64,000 nt of DNA from Solanum dulcamara (taxonomy: Eukaryota; Streptophyta; Magnoliopsida; Solanales; Solanaceae): NCBI RefSeq assembly GCF_947179165.1, contig NC_077242.1, positions 46,703,097 to 46,767,096 on the forward strand, read 5' to 3'. The position numbers and the translations under genes are program-made. Shown here piece by piece: positions 12,388-24,756 of the stretch (position 1 is the first letter of the stretch; each line of letters begins with the position of its first letter). The notes beneath the pieces were generated by a model. The model searched no databases, had not been told where the DNA came from, and saw only the letters and a program-made list of their open reading frames with translations.

Positions 12388-14330
12388 TGTAAGACCTCGA
12401 AAGTCGGAAAGATGGAATCGAGGAGAAATTCCTCAAAATGATGACGAGATTCAAGGCTATGAATCACTCTGCGATTCATAGAGGTTTTTATGACTCATAG
12501 AAATGAGTCATAAGGTGAGTCCTTACAATTTTTCAGGTCCAAAACTCAAGAGAGTCCTATGACTCAAAAAGATGAGTCGTCGTCCTGTTGATGAGTCGTA
12601 AGGGCGAGTCATACATAAAGTTTAGAGACCCTTAATTTATAGGTTTTCATACCCTTTAGGATGAGTCATGTTTATGAATCATAGTCCAGTTGACGAGTCA
12701 TAACATGACTCATAGGAAAGAATTAGAGACCCTGAAATCAGGGTCTTCTTAGAAGCCTACATGATGACTCAAACCTACAAGTTGTAGACTTGAGAACGAC
12801 TCATAGAAGCTCAGCCATAGGTCCAAATCTGAGTTTTAATGAAGGGTATTTGTGTTTTTTTCCAAAGTTTCATTCAATGAATCTAGACACTATTATGGCC
12901 AAGTTCAATCAATAAATACTCAATCCTTCAAAATTCTCTCTATTATAAGTCATTCTTCAATATTCTCATAAGGCAAGACCAAAAGAATTCTCTCAAGGTT
13001 ACTCTCCAATCTGTTAGCTAGGGTTTCAAAAGCAATCAGATTCTTCTTCAGTTTTAGAGTAAATTTCACCAAGGTATGTGGGGATTGATCCATGGGTTCT
13101 TTTCACCCATGTAGTCTCAGGTTTTCTCAAAGTTTTGTTTAATTTTCAATTATATATTAATCCTTGTTTGATGAATTGCATTGGGTTGTTTCTATTTTAT
13201 TTTTAAATATTATCAATAATCATAATAAGTATGTTCTTACATGAATTGCATTATTTCGGGTTTAATTATGAATGCCCATGCATTAAGCTTTTTAAATGAT
13301 AATTTTTAATTTCAAAGATTAGGTTATATGAATGATGATTATGAAGTTCTATGATTCCCAAAGAAAGGATTTTATGAATGAAGTTGAGATTCATGATTTA
13401 ATGATGAAAGCTATGGTGATGATCAATTATGATTTAAGAAAGTTATTATGGTGTGATAAGTAGCTACCCAAGGGAATCCTAGAAGTAACATTTAGTCCTT
13501 AACTACATTGCCTGCATCAGTTTATGATGCCAATATATCATATCTACTGTATCCACATGCCTTATGATGTTATGATGTTATCATGGAGTCTACCTTGGCA
13601 AAGTAGCATCTTCCTTCTCTATATGGGAGTTACATCAGATTTCATGTTATAGCTCTCATGGTCATATATATTATATAACGGTCCTTTTCCACACCAAGGT
13701 ATATGAAAAAGTATAAGTCCTCATGATTATTATTCGATGCATGGACCACATGGTTATAATGTTTAAATATTTTTAAGTTCTTACTCATGTTTTAATATAT
13801 TTGTCATGCATACCATTTTCATATTGATTTATCCTATTTTCATTGTTCATGCATACTTATAATACACTTAGTGTTTTCCATGTACTAACACATATTTTTG
13901 CCTACATTATATCATAATATAGGGTTCTATGATCACGCTCATCTTCCCTTTCATGACTAGAGCTTATTATTATTCTCATTTGTGGTGAGTCCCCATGTTT
14001 AGTCGAAGTGGCTATTTACTTTTCCTTATGTTCTTATGACTTTTCATTGTTTATATTAGGTGAGCTAGGAATTTGTCTTATGTCCCCATATAGACTAGCA
14101 GAGGCATGTTGGATGTCATAGACTCTATGTTGTCTTTTCATTTCCAATTTGAGATTTATTCTCTTTTATTCATACTATATTTGTTGAGACTTTATTAACT
14201 CATCTATGCCTTAGATTTATTGCCTATTTATCTTATGTATGCTCATGAATAATATGCTAAGAGATTTGATTGGAGTCTTTTGGGATTCTAATTGTCATAT
14301 CACACATTAGGCCTGACTTGGGTTGTGACA
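12388..14330 (+). repeat. Ty3/gypsy 5' LTR
   Basis: It starts TGTAAGACCTCGAAAG and ends GGGTTGTGACA, immediately followed by a tRNA-Met-type primer binding site and gag coding relics, so it is a 5' LTR in + orientation, about 1.94 kb long. Its first 450 bases hold a dense cluster of short words in both orientations (GACTCATAG / CTATGACTC). No 3' LTR partner is recognised in the window. Confidence 0.7.
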
Positions 14331-14334
14331 AACT

Positions 14335-14346
14335 TAGCATCAGAGC
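14335..14346 (+). other. Primer binding site, tRNA-Met type
   Basis: TAGCATCAGAGC lies 4 bases after the LTR end and differs from TGGTATCAGAGC at two positions. Its place between LTR and gag supports the assignment. Confidence 0.75.
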
Positions 14347-14548
14347 ACAAGGTTTAATATTTTCTAGGGAGTCTAACATGCCGCGTAAAGTAGAGTCGTA
14401 TTCATAAGTGTGAAGCATGCCACATATATGAATAGGAGTCTAGGAGGCATCTTAGGAAAAATATCACTTCTTTTATGATCTTATCATGCGATAGAGCTGA
14501 ACTCTAAGGTTGCTTTTTCTAACGCTTTCTCTTTACAATTTCCAAACT

Positions 14549-15115
14549 ATGCCTCCATGAGTAATCCCCATACGAAGGAATGTTAAGGAGAAGCAACAAG
14601 CTCCAAATGACCCTTTGAATGAGCAAGTTTTTCATTCAGATTTTTGAGCCGCATTTAAAGTTCTTTCCCAAGTTGTAGTAGCTCAAGCTAATAGGGAACT
14701 CGTAGCTCCCTTGAACCTAAATATTTGTACAATAGCTAGCCAAGTTTGTGACTTTACTTGGATGAACCCTCTCAAATTCCATAACTCTAAGGTGGACGAG
14801 GATCCATAAGAATTCATTGAGTGCATTGTAAGATTTTTGGGATCATGGGTATTAGTTTGGTTGATAAGGCAGAATTAGCGACTTATTAACTTAAGGGAGT
14901 TTCTAGAGTATGGTATGGCCAATGGAAGGGTGAAAGAGGTAGAGATGATGGTCCCGTGGATTAGGAAGAATTCAAGAGTGCTTTTCTTGACGTGATTTTT
15001 CCTTTAGAGTTGAGGGAAGCCGAGGTACAAGAATTTAGCAATTTGAGAGAAAGAAATATAAGTGTGAGGGAATATGCCCTCAAGTTCACGGACTGACTGA
15101 AGTTCGAGTTTAGTA
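14549..15115 (+). pseudogene. Degraded Ty3/gypsy gag
   Basis: Translation from the ATG at 14549 meets a stop at the fourth codon, and several more follow. Across small frame changes the order is that of a plant chromovirus gag: an N-terminal MPP, a linker with ASQVCDFTWMNPLKFHNSK, EFIE, YGMANGR, and REYALKFT near the end. In intact relatives the last motif lies in the capsid-like Gag core. The relic stops near 15115, where an unrelated LTR-like sequence begins, so zinc knuckle and pol are absent. Confidence 0.65.
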
Positions 15116-16480
15116 CAACTATTCAATAGCATGGTGTTTACCTTGTTGATTTTATGGTTTTATGTTATTTGAGAATTGTTTGATAATATCTTGTTAGCAT
15201 TCATGTGCATGACATCTAATTTTTGCATGGTTTTCTTTCTCTAATGAGAGAAAATATGGGTTTTATGTGTTTTAAATAGTTTCCCTATATTTATTACATT
15301 TTGATCTCCATGGGATCCAGATATTAGTTCTTTAACTTGAGGAACTTGTTTTTTAAAGGGAGTATGCTCTTTTTTAGAAAAATAGTGTTTTTCATGAGAA
15401 AAGGTACTATTTTACTTGATATTATGGGTCCTTGGAATATTCACAACTTGTCCTTCTTATACCCTACATATGTTGAAAAGCTTTGATGTCTCGTAGACTA
15501 AATTCCATATTTTACTATTATTGCATCTACAGTTGAGATAAGGCAGTAACTTAGATGTCCCAAGGAGTCCATGAGATGGCCAGCGAGATAATTTTGAAAA
15601 TTCACACTTTATTCATGCATGGTTCACATGTGCATCACATCTTCTTGTGTGTTATGTGACCGTGGTTAATTGACTTGTATGATATGCAATCATAGTTTCC
15701 CTTCTCCCTTAGGATGTGTTTTTTACTTATGATTACCTATCAACCTTACTATTAGTATTATTGTTCTTCCTGTTATATATATATATTATATTTCTTAGCT
15801 TGGTCAGTCTATGATGCCTATTGGGTACCCCATATTTTGGTACTCATACTATACTTTTGTATCTTTTTTGGATATAACTCCTAGTATGAGCCACCCTCAA
15901 TGAGTGTTGCATCTGACATGGCCATCGTAGATTTGGATCATGGAGGGCTCCTAGCATCAGGAGATTTTCCTTTTCCCTTTCTTTTGTACTTGTCTACATA
16001 TTTTGTATTTTTGTTAGACAAACATTTTGTATATATAGTCCTTTTGTACCTAGATGTTATTGTACCGGTGACAATAAGTCTAGAGGTGAGTTCCTTTGTA
16101 TAGTTTTATCTTTCTTGGGCCCTACTGGTAGAGTTTTTATCGTATAGCATATCTCTATTTTATGGGCCCTTTTCTATTTCTCTATTACTTTTTAACTTAT
16201 TGTCTTTCGCTTGGGGTTTAGGCTTGCCCACTGGGTGGTTATAGTAGACACCATCATAACTCTATTTTTGGTCATCACAGAGTTGTATAATAGCTTTGGA
16301 TTCACTGGTCTTACCGATATAGGAGCAAGAGCCTAGTAAAGTTTCGCGGATCTGTACAATGATGTTTGTATCCTAACATTGACAGGCTATAAGAAATTTA
16401 TAAGAATACTTCAATTGTCTTGACCCTTATCATGCATCCTTGACTTTAGAAACTTTTGAATTTTCTTCATTCTTTTTCAG
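15116..16480 (+). repeat. Gypsy LTR remainder and leader of a second element
   Basis: The interval carries phrases typical of the U5 side of a common Solanaceae gypsy LTR, such as GGTACTCATACTATACTT near 15840 and a GGCTTGCCCACTGGGTGG segment near 16225. Then comes the degraded primer-site region (about 16310-16340) and a leader ending TTTTTCAG just before the gag ATG at 16481. The LTR start is not defined; it may be truncated at about 15116. The ORF at 15900-16103 is inside the LTR and is not a gene. Confidence 0.5.
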
Positions 16481-17530
16481 ATGGCTAGGATTAGATCATC
16501 GATAGGTGGGCGAGAGTCTCCTGCATAGACAGATGTAACCCCAAATAAAGGTAGAGTGCGAGGTTGACCTAGAGGTCGAGGTAGACCATGAGCTACAATA
16601 CAAGATTGAGACTACGAGCGGTCACCGGCAAAAGAGACCATGATAGTTATTGAGCATGTTCAGCTTCAAATAGATATTGTGGGGCCATCCAACCTCTAAT
16701 AGGCTTTATTGCCACACTATTTCTCTAAGATACATGGGCTACGATCCTCAGATTCATGGAGATTATGTCCCAGGCTTAAACATTGCCTAATACTTCCAAT
16801 AGCCATCCGATTAGATATGATTCGCAGACTTCAGCCCAAGAAAGGGGAACAAGGTATACAGGTTCCAGAGGCGCAGCCTATTACTGTGGCTCCTCACTTA
16901 GAGGTTCAGCCGATACTGACAGTTTTATTCAACCTATGGTAGTTAGGCTTGTTATGTCTTCTGAGGAGAAAAAGATGGCGGGATGGTTCATCAGGTAAGC
17001 TGTGCCCAAGTTCTCTAATGATACGAGCGAGGATACTCATGAGTTTGTAGTGAGTTGTCATGAGAGGTTGCGTAACCTCGGGTTGGTGGTGTAGCACGGG
17101 GTTCATTACACTACTTTCCAAATAGATGGACTAGTGAATTAGTGGGGGAGATCTTATCTTTAGTGTAGACTAGTCAAGTCACATCCGATTAAATGTGCTA
17201 AGTTTGTTTGAGGCTTTCTTGGAGAAATATGTGCTCATAACTTGAGGGAGAGGTTGAAAGATGAGTTTATCAGTCTGGTGCAAGGATCGATGTTAGTTTT
17301 AGAGAATGAGAAATGGTTCCATAAGGTTCATAGGCACACAACTATGGTCATGTTGGTAGAGAATGAGAAGGTGGTTGGATATAGAACATATGGTAGCATC
17401 AGGTCGTTCACTCCTCATGATAGTTAATGATGCACACAATATTGAAGGGATACATCACAAGACCCCCGTTACGGTGGTTTTAGCGAGTCCCAGTCCAATA
17501 GTAGGGTTTCTTCGAGTAGTTGGTAATGCT
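16481..17530 (+). pseudogene. Degraded Ty3/gypsy gag of a second family
   Basis: From the ATG at 16481 the start reads MARIRSSIGGRESP, followed by the Arg/Gly-rich stretch seen at the N-terminus of one abundant Solanaceae gypsy group. Further on, split over three frames, are fragments matching the Gag core: KMAGWFIR, EDTHEFVVSCHERL, NLGLVV, HYTTFQIDGL, EAFLEKYV and the ERLKDEF stretch near 17243. Many stops and frameshifts make it non-functional. It ends near 17530 at a Tat/Athila-type LTR. The short ORFs between 16709 and 17548 are pieces of it. Confidence 0.65.
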
Positions 17531-17535
17531 CAATT

Positions 17536-19161
17536 ACACTTTTTATAATTTAAAGTATGGTGATCATTGTCAATTAAAATACCAAACTAAGAGTCGAGGT
17601 TGAATCCTACAAGGAACGATATTCAAAAAGAATTCAAGTATGAAGTACCTAAGTGCTCTAAATTGTTGTAGAGTTAAAATAAGTAAAGCATGTCATAATA
17701 TAAATTCGTAAGTTTTAGTTATCAATTAGAAGAGTTTACTAGTTTATAACAGACAATATCAATAGTAACAGAGTTTAAACAATTGTAAGGGGTACTTCTA
17801 GGGTAGGTATGTAGTTAGAAATATATTACAAATAAGGGTAAATGTACTACTCAATATCGCTAATTATCAATGAATAGGCTAGGTTAACCAATAATATAAA
17901 AAATATCTTTCTATCACTAGTCATATTTTCATTCAAGCCCTCACAAACCTAAAAAATGATGCTAACACAAATTAACCCAATCTTTAGCATAGTCTCCTCT
18001 CGAGAGAGATTTACAATTCATAAGCATAGATCAATGGCTATTTGTTAAGTCATCCACCTCACATAACCTTCTAAAGCCAATATGAAGATGGAACATAGAA
18101 ACAAGTTTGCAACCTTAATTCATAAATGAAAACATGGCAAATTATCAAATCCAATATCAAATTAGCAAAGTATTGAGCTAGTATAAGAACCCAAATTAAA
18201 AAAACAACAAATAAACTATAGTAGCAACCACTCCCCCTCCAATTGAAGGATAGGTTTAGCTACACATAGCAAATCTAAAAGAAATTATACTGTAGTAATT
18301 ATCTCCCATTAGATTCTGCTGAATTACACTTCAATTATAAATGCCCAAAGCTAGTTTTCCCAAATTTCACCCAAAAGTAATATTCAAAACCCCAATCAGT
18401 AGGAATGTTCTATTCTCTTACTTCATAGTAGTGCAAAAGTACCAAATTCTATTATTTAAAGACTAATTATGCCTTCCCTAGAAATTGGCTGAGAAACAAC
18501 TCCTGGACTACTTCGGCGACCTTGGTCATGCTCACCAAAGTGGTTGACGATTCTTCAAGGGGGAAGGATTCTTGCTCTTCAATCACCCAAAACTTCAATA
18601 CTCAGGTTGGCCATTAGGAGAGCTCAATTGACCTCGCATTTCCATGTTGGCCAATCGCCATTGGATTTCTTCCTTACCTTTTTATTTCTCAAATATCTTA
18701 GACAATGCAGGACTTTTGGGAAAGCTCAGATGAGCTCGCCTTCCACTTCGGCGTATCATCATCTTCTCCTTCTATTAGCCTTTTCTTCTCTTCACTTGAG
18801 CAAGATTTTCAGTTTATATCTGTGAGCTCGATCGGACTTTCCTTCCACTTTGGCTAGTCACATTTTAGTAATTAGGTTCGCCAAAATTAGTTGACTGTTT
18901 GCTTCATCATTCAAGGCTTTAGGGTGATAAAAGGGACAACTTGGAGAGTCGCCAAGGCATCCTTTGCTAGATCCAACCTACTTTTTCCCTATTTTGAAAA
19001 CTTTTTGGCTCTTCTTTTCAACATAGTACCAATTCCTTGTCTATAATCCTTTATATCTACAAATAAACATTTTAATATCAATTATGGACACAATATAGGA
19101 AAAGAGGATACTATTCCATTGGGTTTTAATCCCTAAATGAGTCAAAATTACCTACTCATCA
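17536..19161 (-). repeat. Tat/Athila-type gypsy 3' LTR
   Basis: On the minus strand the LTR starts TGATGAGTAGGTAATTTT, directly after a polypurine-like AAGTTTGGGTAT (19162-19175), the arrangement seen in Tat/Athila elements. The far end (about 17536-17640) carries the CGTTCCTTGTAGGATTCAACC type of phrase common near the ends of such LTRs. Near 18480-18960 it has repeated GGCGAG/CTCGCC and GAGCTC words in both orientations. The + strand ORF at 18544-18825 lies here and has no resemblance to a protein family. The left boundary is approximate. Confidence 0.6.
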
Positions 19162-19689
19162 ATACCCAAACTTAAATTGTCGCTTTTTCTCAATTAAATC
19201 AAGAATTCAATCAATTCAAAAATAATGTCAACAAGCAGTGCTCCTTGAGAATCAACATGAAGTGCAAACAAGGCTTAATATAAACATGCAATAATTAATT
19301 ATGCAGTCAAAGCTTCAAACGATGACTAGTCAACATTAATTAGAGTTCATGCTCACAAATGCTCGCTTTAAATGCAAATTCATGCTCAATGAACATATTT
19401 GAATGCCCTCATAAAAAGAATGATTACATGCTCTATTAAAGACAATAAAAGAATATAAATAAGGAATCAAAAAGAACTTTCACACTCTTGAAGAGAAAAA
19501 CATGCATAATTTCACCCATAGGCTTGCCCGTATTTTCCAACAATACATCAATTGGCTCATGCAAGATGAAAAAGGTCTTTCAAGGATTGCAATAGGGATT
19601 GGGGCATGGGTATGATCTTTTTGGTGTAGTGACTCTACCTTCATGAAGCATGGAACAAATTCATTTCACTTCTTGGCCCCATGGAATAA
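19162..19689 (-). other. Tat/Athila-type 3' internal flank
   Basis: Non-coding sequence just upstream (on the minus strand) of the LTR above, including its polypurine tract. It appears to end near 19690, where integrase coding of a different gypsy element begins. I see no ORF or structural RNA. Confidence 0.4.
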
Positions 19690-22450
19690 CCTCAAAGCAT
19701 CAAACCAACCCGCTAGAGGTCAATACTTCCTACCATACAACACCTCAAATAGAACCATCTGAATGCTAGAATTATAGATTTTTATATACAAACTCTGCCA
19801 AAGCCAAGAATTAATCCCACTTACCCTCAAAATTAACAATACCACCCTGAAGTATGTCTATTAAGACTTAAAGAATCCTTTCTTACTGGTTGTCAGTCTG
19901 AGGATGAAAGATTGTACCTCTCTCAACTAGAGTACCCAACTCTCTCTAAATAGACCTCTATAAATATAAAGTGAATTGATTATGACAATGACAAATAATA
20001 GACACCGGCACACCATGGAAATGGAAAATCTCCCTAATGTAGATCTGAGCTAACCTCTCTGAATTTTAGAGAGGTTTGAACCGGCCAAAAGTGAACAAAC
20101 TTCATTAATCGATATATGATGACCAAATAGAATCAAAGATCAAAAAAGTATTTGGAAATCCTACAATGAAGTCCATATCTATTTTCTCCTAGTTCCACTC
20201 TAGAATGGTAGCCACTTGCTCAAACCACCTGGCCTATGGTGCTCATACTTCACCTTCTAAAAGTTGAAGCACCAAGTCACAAATGTTGAACTATCCCTCT
20301 TCACCCACCACTAATAGTGCTTCCTCAAATTATGCTACATCTTCACCACATTGGGATAAATGGAATATCTAGAATAATAGGACTCCTCCAAAATTAACCT
20401 AATCAAATATCCAACTCTAAAAATACAAATACGGCCCTCAATCCTCAAAAAACCCTCTGGATGTAAGGACTCTCGCCTCTAAATACCCTATCTAAAATAA
20501 ACCTAAACTGTAGATCATCAAACTATTGTACAAGAATCTGCTCCCTAAAAGAGGATCTAGCCTCTACACAAGAAATTACATTGCCTGGCTTAGAAATATC
20601 ATGTCTGACCATCTAGATGGCTAGGGACTGAATGTCCAAAGCCATAGGTAACTTCTCTATAGGTAAGAAAGCCAAACTACCCATACTCACTACGTTCCCG
20701 CTCAAGGCATCTGCTACCACTTAGCCTATCTTGAGTGATAAAGAATCAAGATTTCATAATACGTCAGTAACTCTAACCACCTGCATTGTCTCAAATTAAG
20801 ATCCCTCTTTCTGAAGATTTAGTGAGGACTAGAATGGCCAGTGAGCACCTAATTGTGTCAAAAAATCATCAACAAAAAAACTATCATTGTCAACTCCAAG
20901 TCATGGGTAGGGTAGTTCTTCTCAACCCTACTTCATCAACACACAACCTTATCCAACACCGGAAGCATCACAGTAGACCGTAAACCTATGGACCTCAATT
21001 GAAAGAGTCAGAATAGGGTCTGAATTTAATAAGGCCTTGAGCTTCAAAAATCTCGCTTCAAATTCGTCAGAACACTAGAAATAGACATTCTTCTAAGGCA
21101 ATCTAGTAAAAGGTGCTGCTATTGAAGAAAATCCCTCCACAAACCATCTATAACAGCCTGCTAAATAGACGAAACTATGAACCTCAATGGGAGAAATAGT
21201 ACTAGAAAAATCATGAAATTAGAGATATTTCTTTGGTCAACCATAATCTCATTCTTGGACACCACATGCCCCAAGAATGCCATAGACTTAAGCCAAAACT
21301 CACACTTGGTGAATTTGGCATACAATTGTTTATCTTGGAAGGCCAAGAGTACAACCCACAAATGTTCCTCGTGTTACTCCCTACTCTTGGAGTAGACTAG
21401 AATATTGTCGATTAGCACTATTAGAAAAGTCTAAGTAGGGCCTGAACATATGGTTCATTAGCTCCATAAATGTGGCTAGGGTATTAGTCAACCCAAAATA
21501 CATGAATAAGAGCTCATAATGTCTGTACCGAGTCTTAGAGGAAATTAGAGAGATGTTTGTCACTCTAATCCTCAACTACTGGTAGATCAATCTCAAGTTT
21601 ATCATAGAGAACACCGCCGAACCATGAAGCTGATTAAATAAGTCATCAATTTTCAATATAGGATACATGTTCTTGATTGTCACATTTATTTATTTTCTGT
21701 AGTCAATACACATACAAGGTACCATCCTTCTTTATCACAAATAGTACAAGAGCACCGCAAGGAGACATGCTAGGCCTAATGAAACCATAATTTAAAAGGT
21801 TTTGGAGCTACTCCTTGAGCTCCCTCAACTAGGTTTGAGCCATCCCATAGGGTGGACTATAAACTAGTTGTTTACCTTGCTCAAAATCAACATTGAAATT
21901 AATATTTCGATCAGGAGAAATACTAGGTAAATCTATATGAAACATATTAGGTTACTCTCTAACCATTGGAACTAACTAATAGAAGGAGTGTCTGCACTTG
22001 TATAACGAACATAAGCAAGATATGCTAGATACCCCTTTTCTACCAGTCGTTGCACCCATAAAAAGAGATCAAACCTCTAGTCATATAGCTAATAGGACCC
22101 TCCACATAATCAGAGGAATCCAAATAAAATCTTGAAAAAGCAATCTAAACCCTCTTGATTAGAAGATAACTAATCAAAGCCTAGAATAAAGTTAAAGTCT
22201 ATTATATCCAATTTAATCAAGGGTGACCTAGTATCGTACTCCAAGATGAACAACACACTGGATTGATACACTTGTCCACTACTAAAGAGTCAATGAAGGG
22301 GGTAGATATACACATAGGCACAATCAAAGGTTCACACAACACATCCAAATACGTAACATAATAGGTAGACATATGCGTAAGTAGATCCCGAATTAAATAA
22401 AGAATTTGTAGGTTGATAAGAAACGGAGATTGTACCTGTGATAAAAGCAT
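19690..22450 (-). pseudogene. Ty3/gypsy pol relic: protease, RT, RNase H, integrase
   Basis: Read right to left, the domains are in normal gypsy order. Protease lies at about 22215-22450 (CISTPFIDSLVVDKCI). RT lies at about 21150-21900 ([39 protein letters not shown]). RNase H lies at about 20620-20830, with LNLRQCRWLELLTYY. The integrase zinc-finger side and core lie at about 19690-20340 (WEKIDMDFIVGF; FHGVPVSI). Stops and frameshifts occur throughout. It ends near GWFDA at about 19690, before the usual C-terminal module. It is probably a chromovirus related to but distinct from family T. Confidence 0.7.
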
Positions 22451-23350
22451 AAGCTAGCTATCCCTATCACCTGCTATGACTAATTATAGGACACTTCTTA
22501 GTAAAGTAGACTATCATAAAATACTCATTACACAGCCTATTAAAAGTATCCCTATAAATTGGCTAGTTGAACCTGAAGAGACACCACAGGCTAAGGACCC
22601 AAAATTTGCAACCTAAGAAATCTGAACCGGAGCCTGGATCATCTGACTACTAGAGCCCATAGAGATGCCATGATCTGTAAGATAAAATTGATTTGGGTAA
22701 CCTCTGCCTCGAAACTCCTCACCATGAGAATGAGACCTACTAAAACCGCCTTGATGATGTGGCATTCTATTTTTGCCTCCATAGTCCTCACTATGGCTCC
22801 CCTCAATGGTGTGTTCATGATCAACTATTTCTAGAAAATAAACCCCAATGCCATCATCTTCTATGTAGCCATCCAATGTTTGAATAAGATCCCTCCAACA
22901 AACCTACACAATCTCTCATTCTTTGTTAGCATAAGTATAGATCCATGTCTAGCCAACTCATAGAACCGTGTCTAGTACTCAAAAACTAATACAGATCCCT
23001 AGGTCAAGTTTGTAAACTCATTTAATAAATGCTCTCTCAACAAATGAAGTACATATTTCTCAAACAAAGCCTTGGAGAGTTGAGCCCACATCATCGGAAG
23101 TGACCCGACTGGCCTGCACTAGAGATAATACCTCTACCAGTATTTCTCTAAACCATTAAATAAAGAGTAGTAGTGGCAGGCCATGCCCCTAATACATGAG
23201 CACTCAGTGCCTCGACCTAGGCTACCGTTTGAGTGTAGTCTCGCATCTGAGGGCCCACTGAAGTACTTGGAAAAGTCCCTACCTAGGATAATCCCTTTAA
23301 AAAACTAAAAATCCTCACCAAAGTTTTCATAAGAACTGGCATAGTAATGA
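22451..23350 (-). pseudogene. Gypsy gag relic with disabled zinc knuckle
   Basis: This continues the minus-strand element upstream of protease. At 22491-22532 the spacing of a CCHC zinc knuckle survives (C-x2-C-x4-H-x4-C), but the second Cys and the His are both Tyr (CNEYFMIVYFTKKC), each explained by one G-to-A change. The rest is a low-complexity Gag linker and part of the capsid region, with many stops. Minus-strand ORFs at 22613-22876 and 22639-22824 are pieces in different frames. 23350-23480 holds nothing I recognise. Confidence 0.55.
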
Positions 23351-23479
23351 GACATAGAGGAGGCTAGGCAGACCCCATATAATTTGGCTGATGATGAATA
23401 TGCTCAAACAGAATATCAGCCTCTAGTGACAGTGCCAACTCCTGGTATAAAGTCGGTAAAGCGTAGCCCACCTTTTAGG

Positions 23480-24756
23480 TCAGTGTTGCTGAAGCGATCA
23501 TTGTGTGGTCGTTATAGTAACATTAAAGGGTCGTTCTTAAGACCCAAATTCTTGATTTTCTCTCAAACTTTAACCCTTGTTTTCTCCTTCAATTCCTTGG
23601 CTATTTAGGCCATTCAAAAGGCTAAATTATGTATATATTCGAGAGGAACGCAATGGTGTGTTAATAAGTTGGAGTTGCAGCTTTCTTTGATCATTAATGC
23701 ATGTTAGGTTTGGGTATGCTTTGGTAGGTCAATTGTGTTCCCTTGTGGAACATGAGCTAGGGGTAGTAGTTGGAGCCTATTCTTAGAGTCAGTTATATGA
23801 ATTATGAAGCGGGTCCCATAAATCCTAATTTTTAACTTCAAAACTGGCTCATCTCCAAATTGGATAATTTTAGTGTCATAACGACTATATTAACATTTTG
23901 ATTCTATTTTTGATAGTGAGGCGGCATTCCGAGGCCGTTTGAAAAGGAAAAACTAAGATTTTATGAGTTAGAGAATACACGATCGGCCTACGAGTAAGCT
24001 ACTATGTTCCCTACATGAGAATGAGAATGTTTAGGAAATTGTACATTTAATTATATGAGTTGAAGGGGTTGGGGGTTGAGCATGCTAAATTCCTAAAATT
24101 CTTTTGGGAAATTGTTGGACTATTTAAGCACGATTCCTGCTCTTATCATTCATCCATGCCTTATGTTGTATAACTTCCATGTGCTTATATGTTTGGAAAC
24201 ATGTTGGGCCTTAGTCTAGGCTTAGACTAGTGATTGCCTTAGACTTGCACGATTTTGGTGGCTTTGGGCCTTAGAACTTCTCCGATGTCATTTCGAATGG
24301 TTAGCTCCCTGTATACTGATATAGAAGACTTGAGTTTGATAGTCTAAGCTTTATCTAGGCAGTAACATAGCTTGTGACCTTACCTCCATTTTACCCTATT
24401 CTGCTGTCTGTTCAGTATCGCTTAGTTCTTGATTCAGGGAGACTTTGCGACCATTGTAGTTATATATGGTTTGAGGGGGAATGATATATTGATGGCACTC
24501 GATTTGGAGGCACTCCCCATGACACTCGGTTAATTATTGAATGTAATTCGATTCGATCCCTTGGCCACGGATACCTAGTTCAAGCCTATGGTCTAACTTA
24601 CTTGTGTTCAGTATCCTTAGATACATTTACCTAGTTTAAGTTCAAGGTCTAGTTTACCCGTGTTCAACCCCTTAGCTATAGTTAACCGGTGAAAGTCAGT
24701 GGTTTACCTTACTCATGTCGACTCGTTAGCTGTAGTTACCTGATTAAAGTCCATGG
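23480..24756 (+). repeat. Family T LTR fragment, + orientation
   Basis: Read on the opposite strand it matches the family T LTRs at 40099-43052 and 48125-51533. Shared phrases include GAAGCGA words near 23490, the GCCTTAGTCTAGGCTTAGAC stretch near 24210 and the GTAGTTACCTGATTAAAGT-type minisatellite words near 24730. It is interrupted at 24757 by the L2 LTR. The short + strand ORF at 23384-23608 crosses its edge and is not a gene. Confidence 0.7.
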
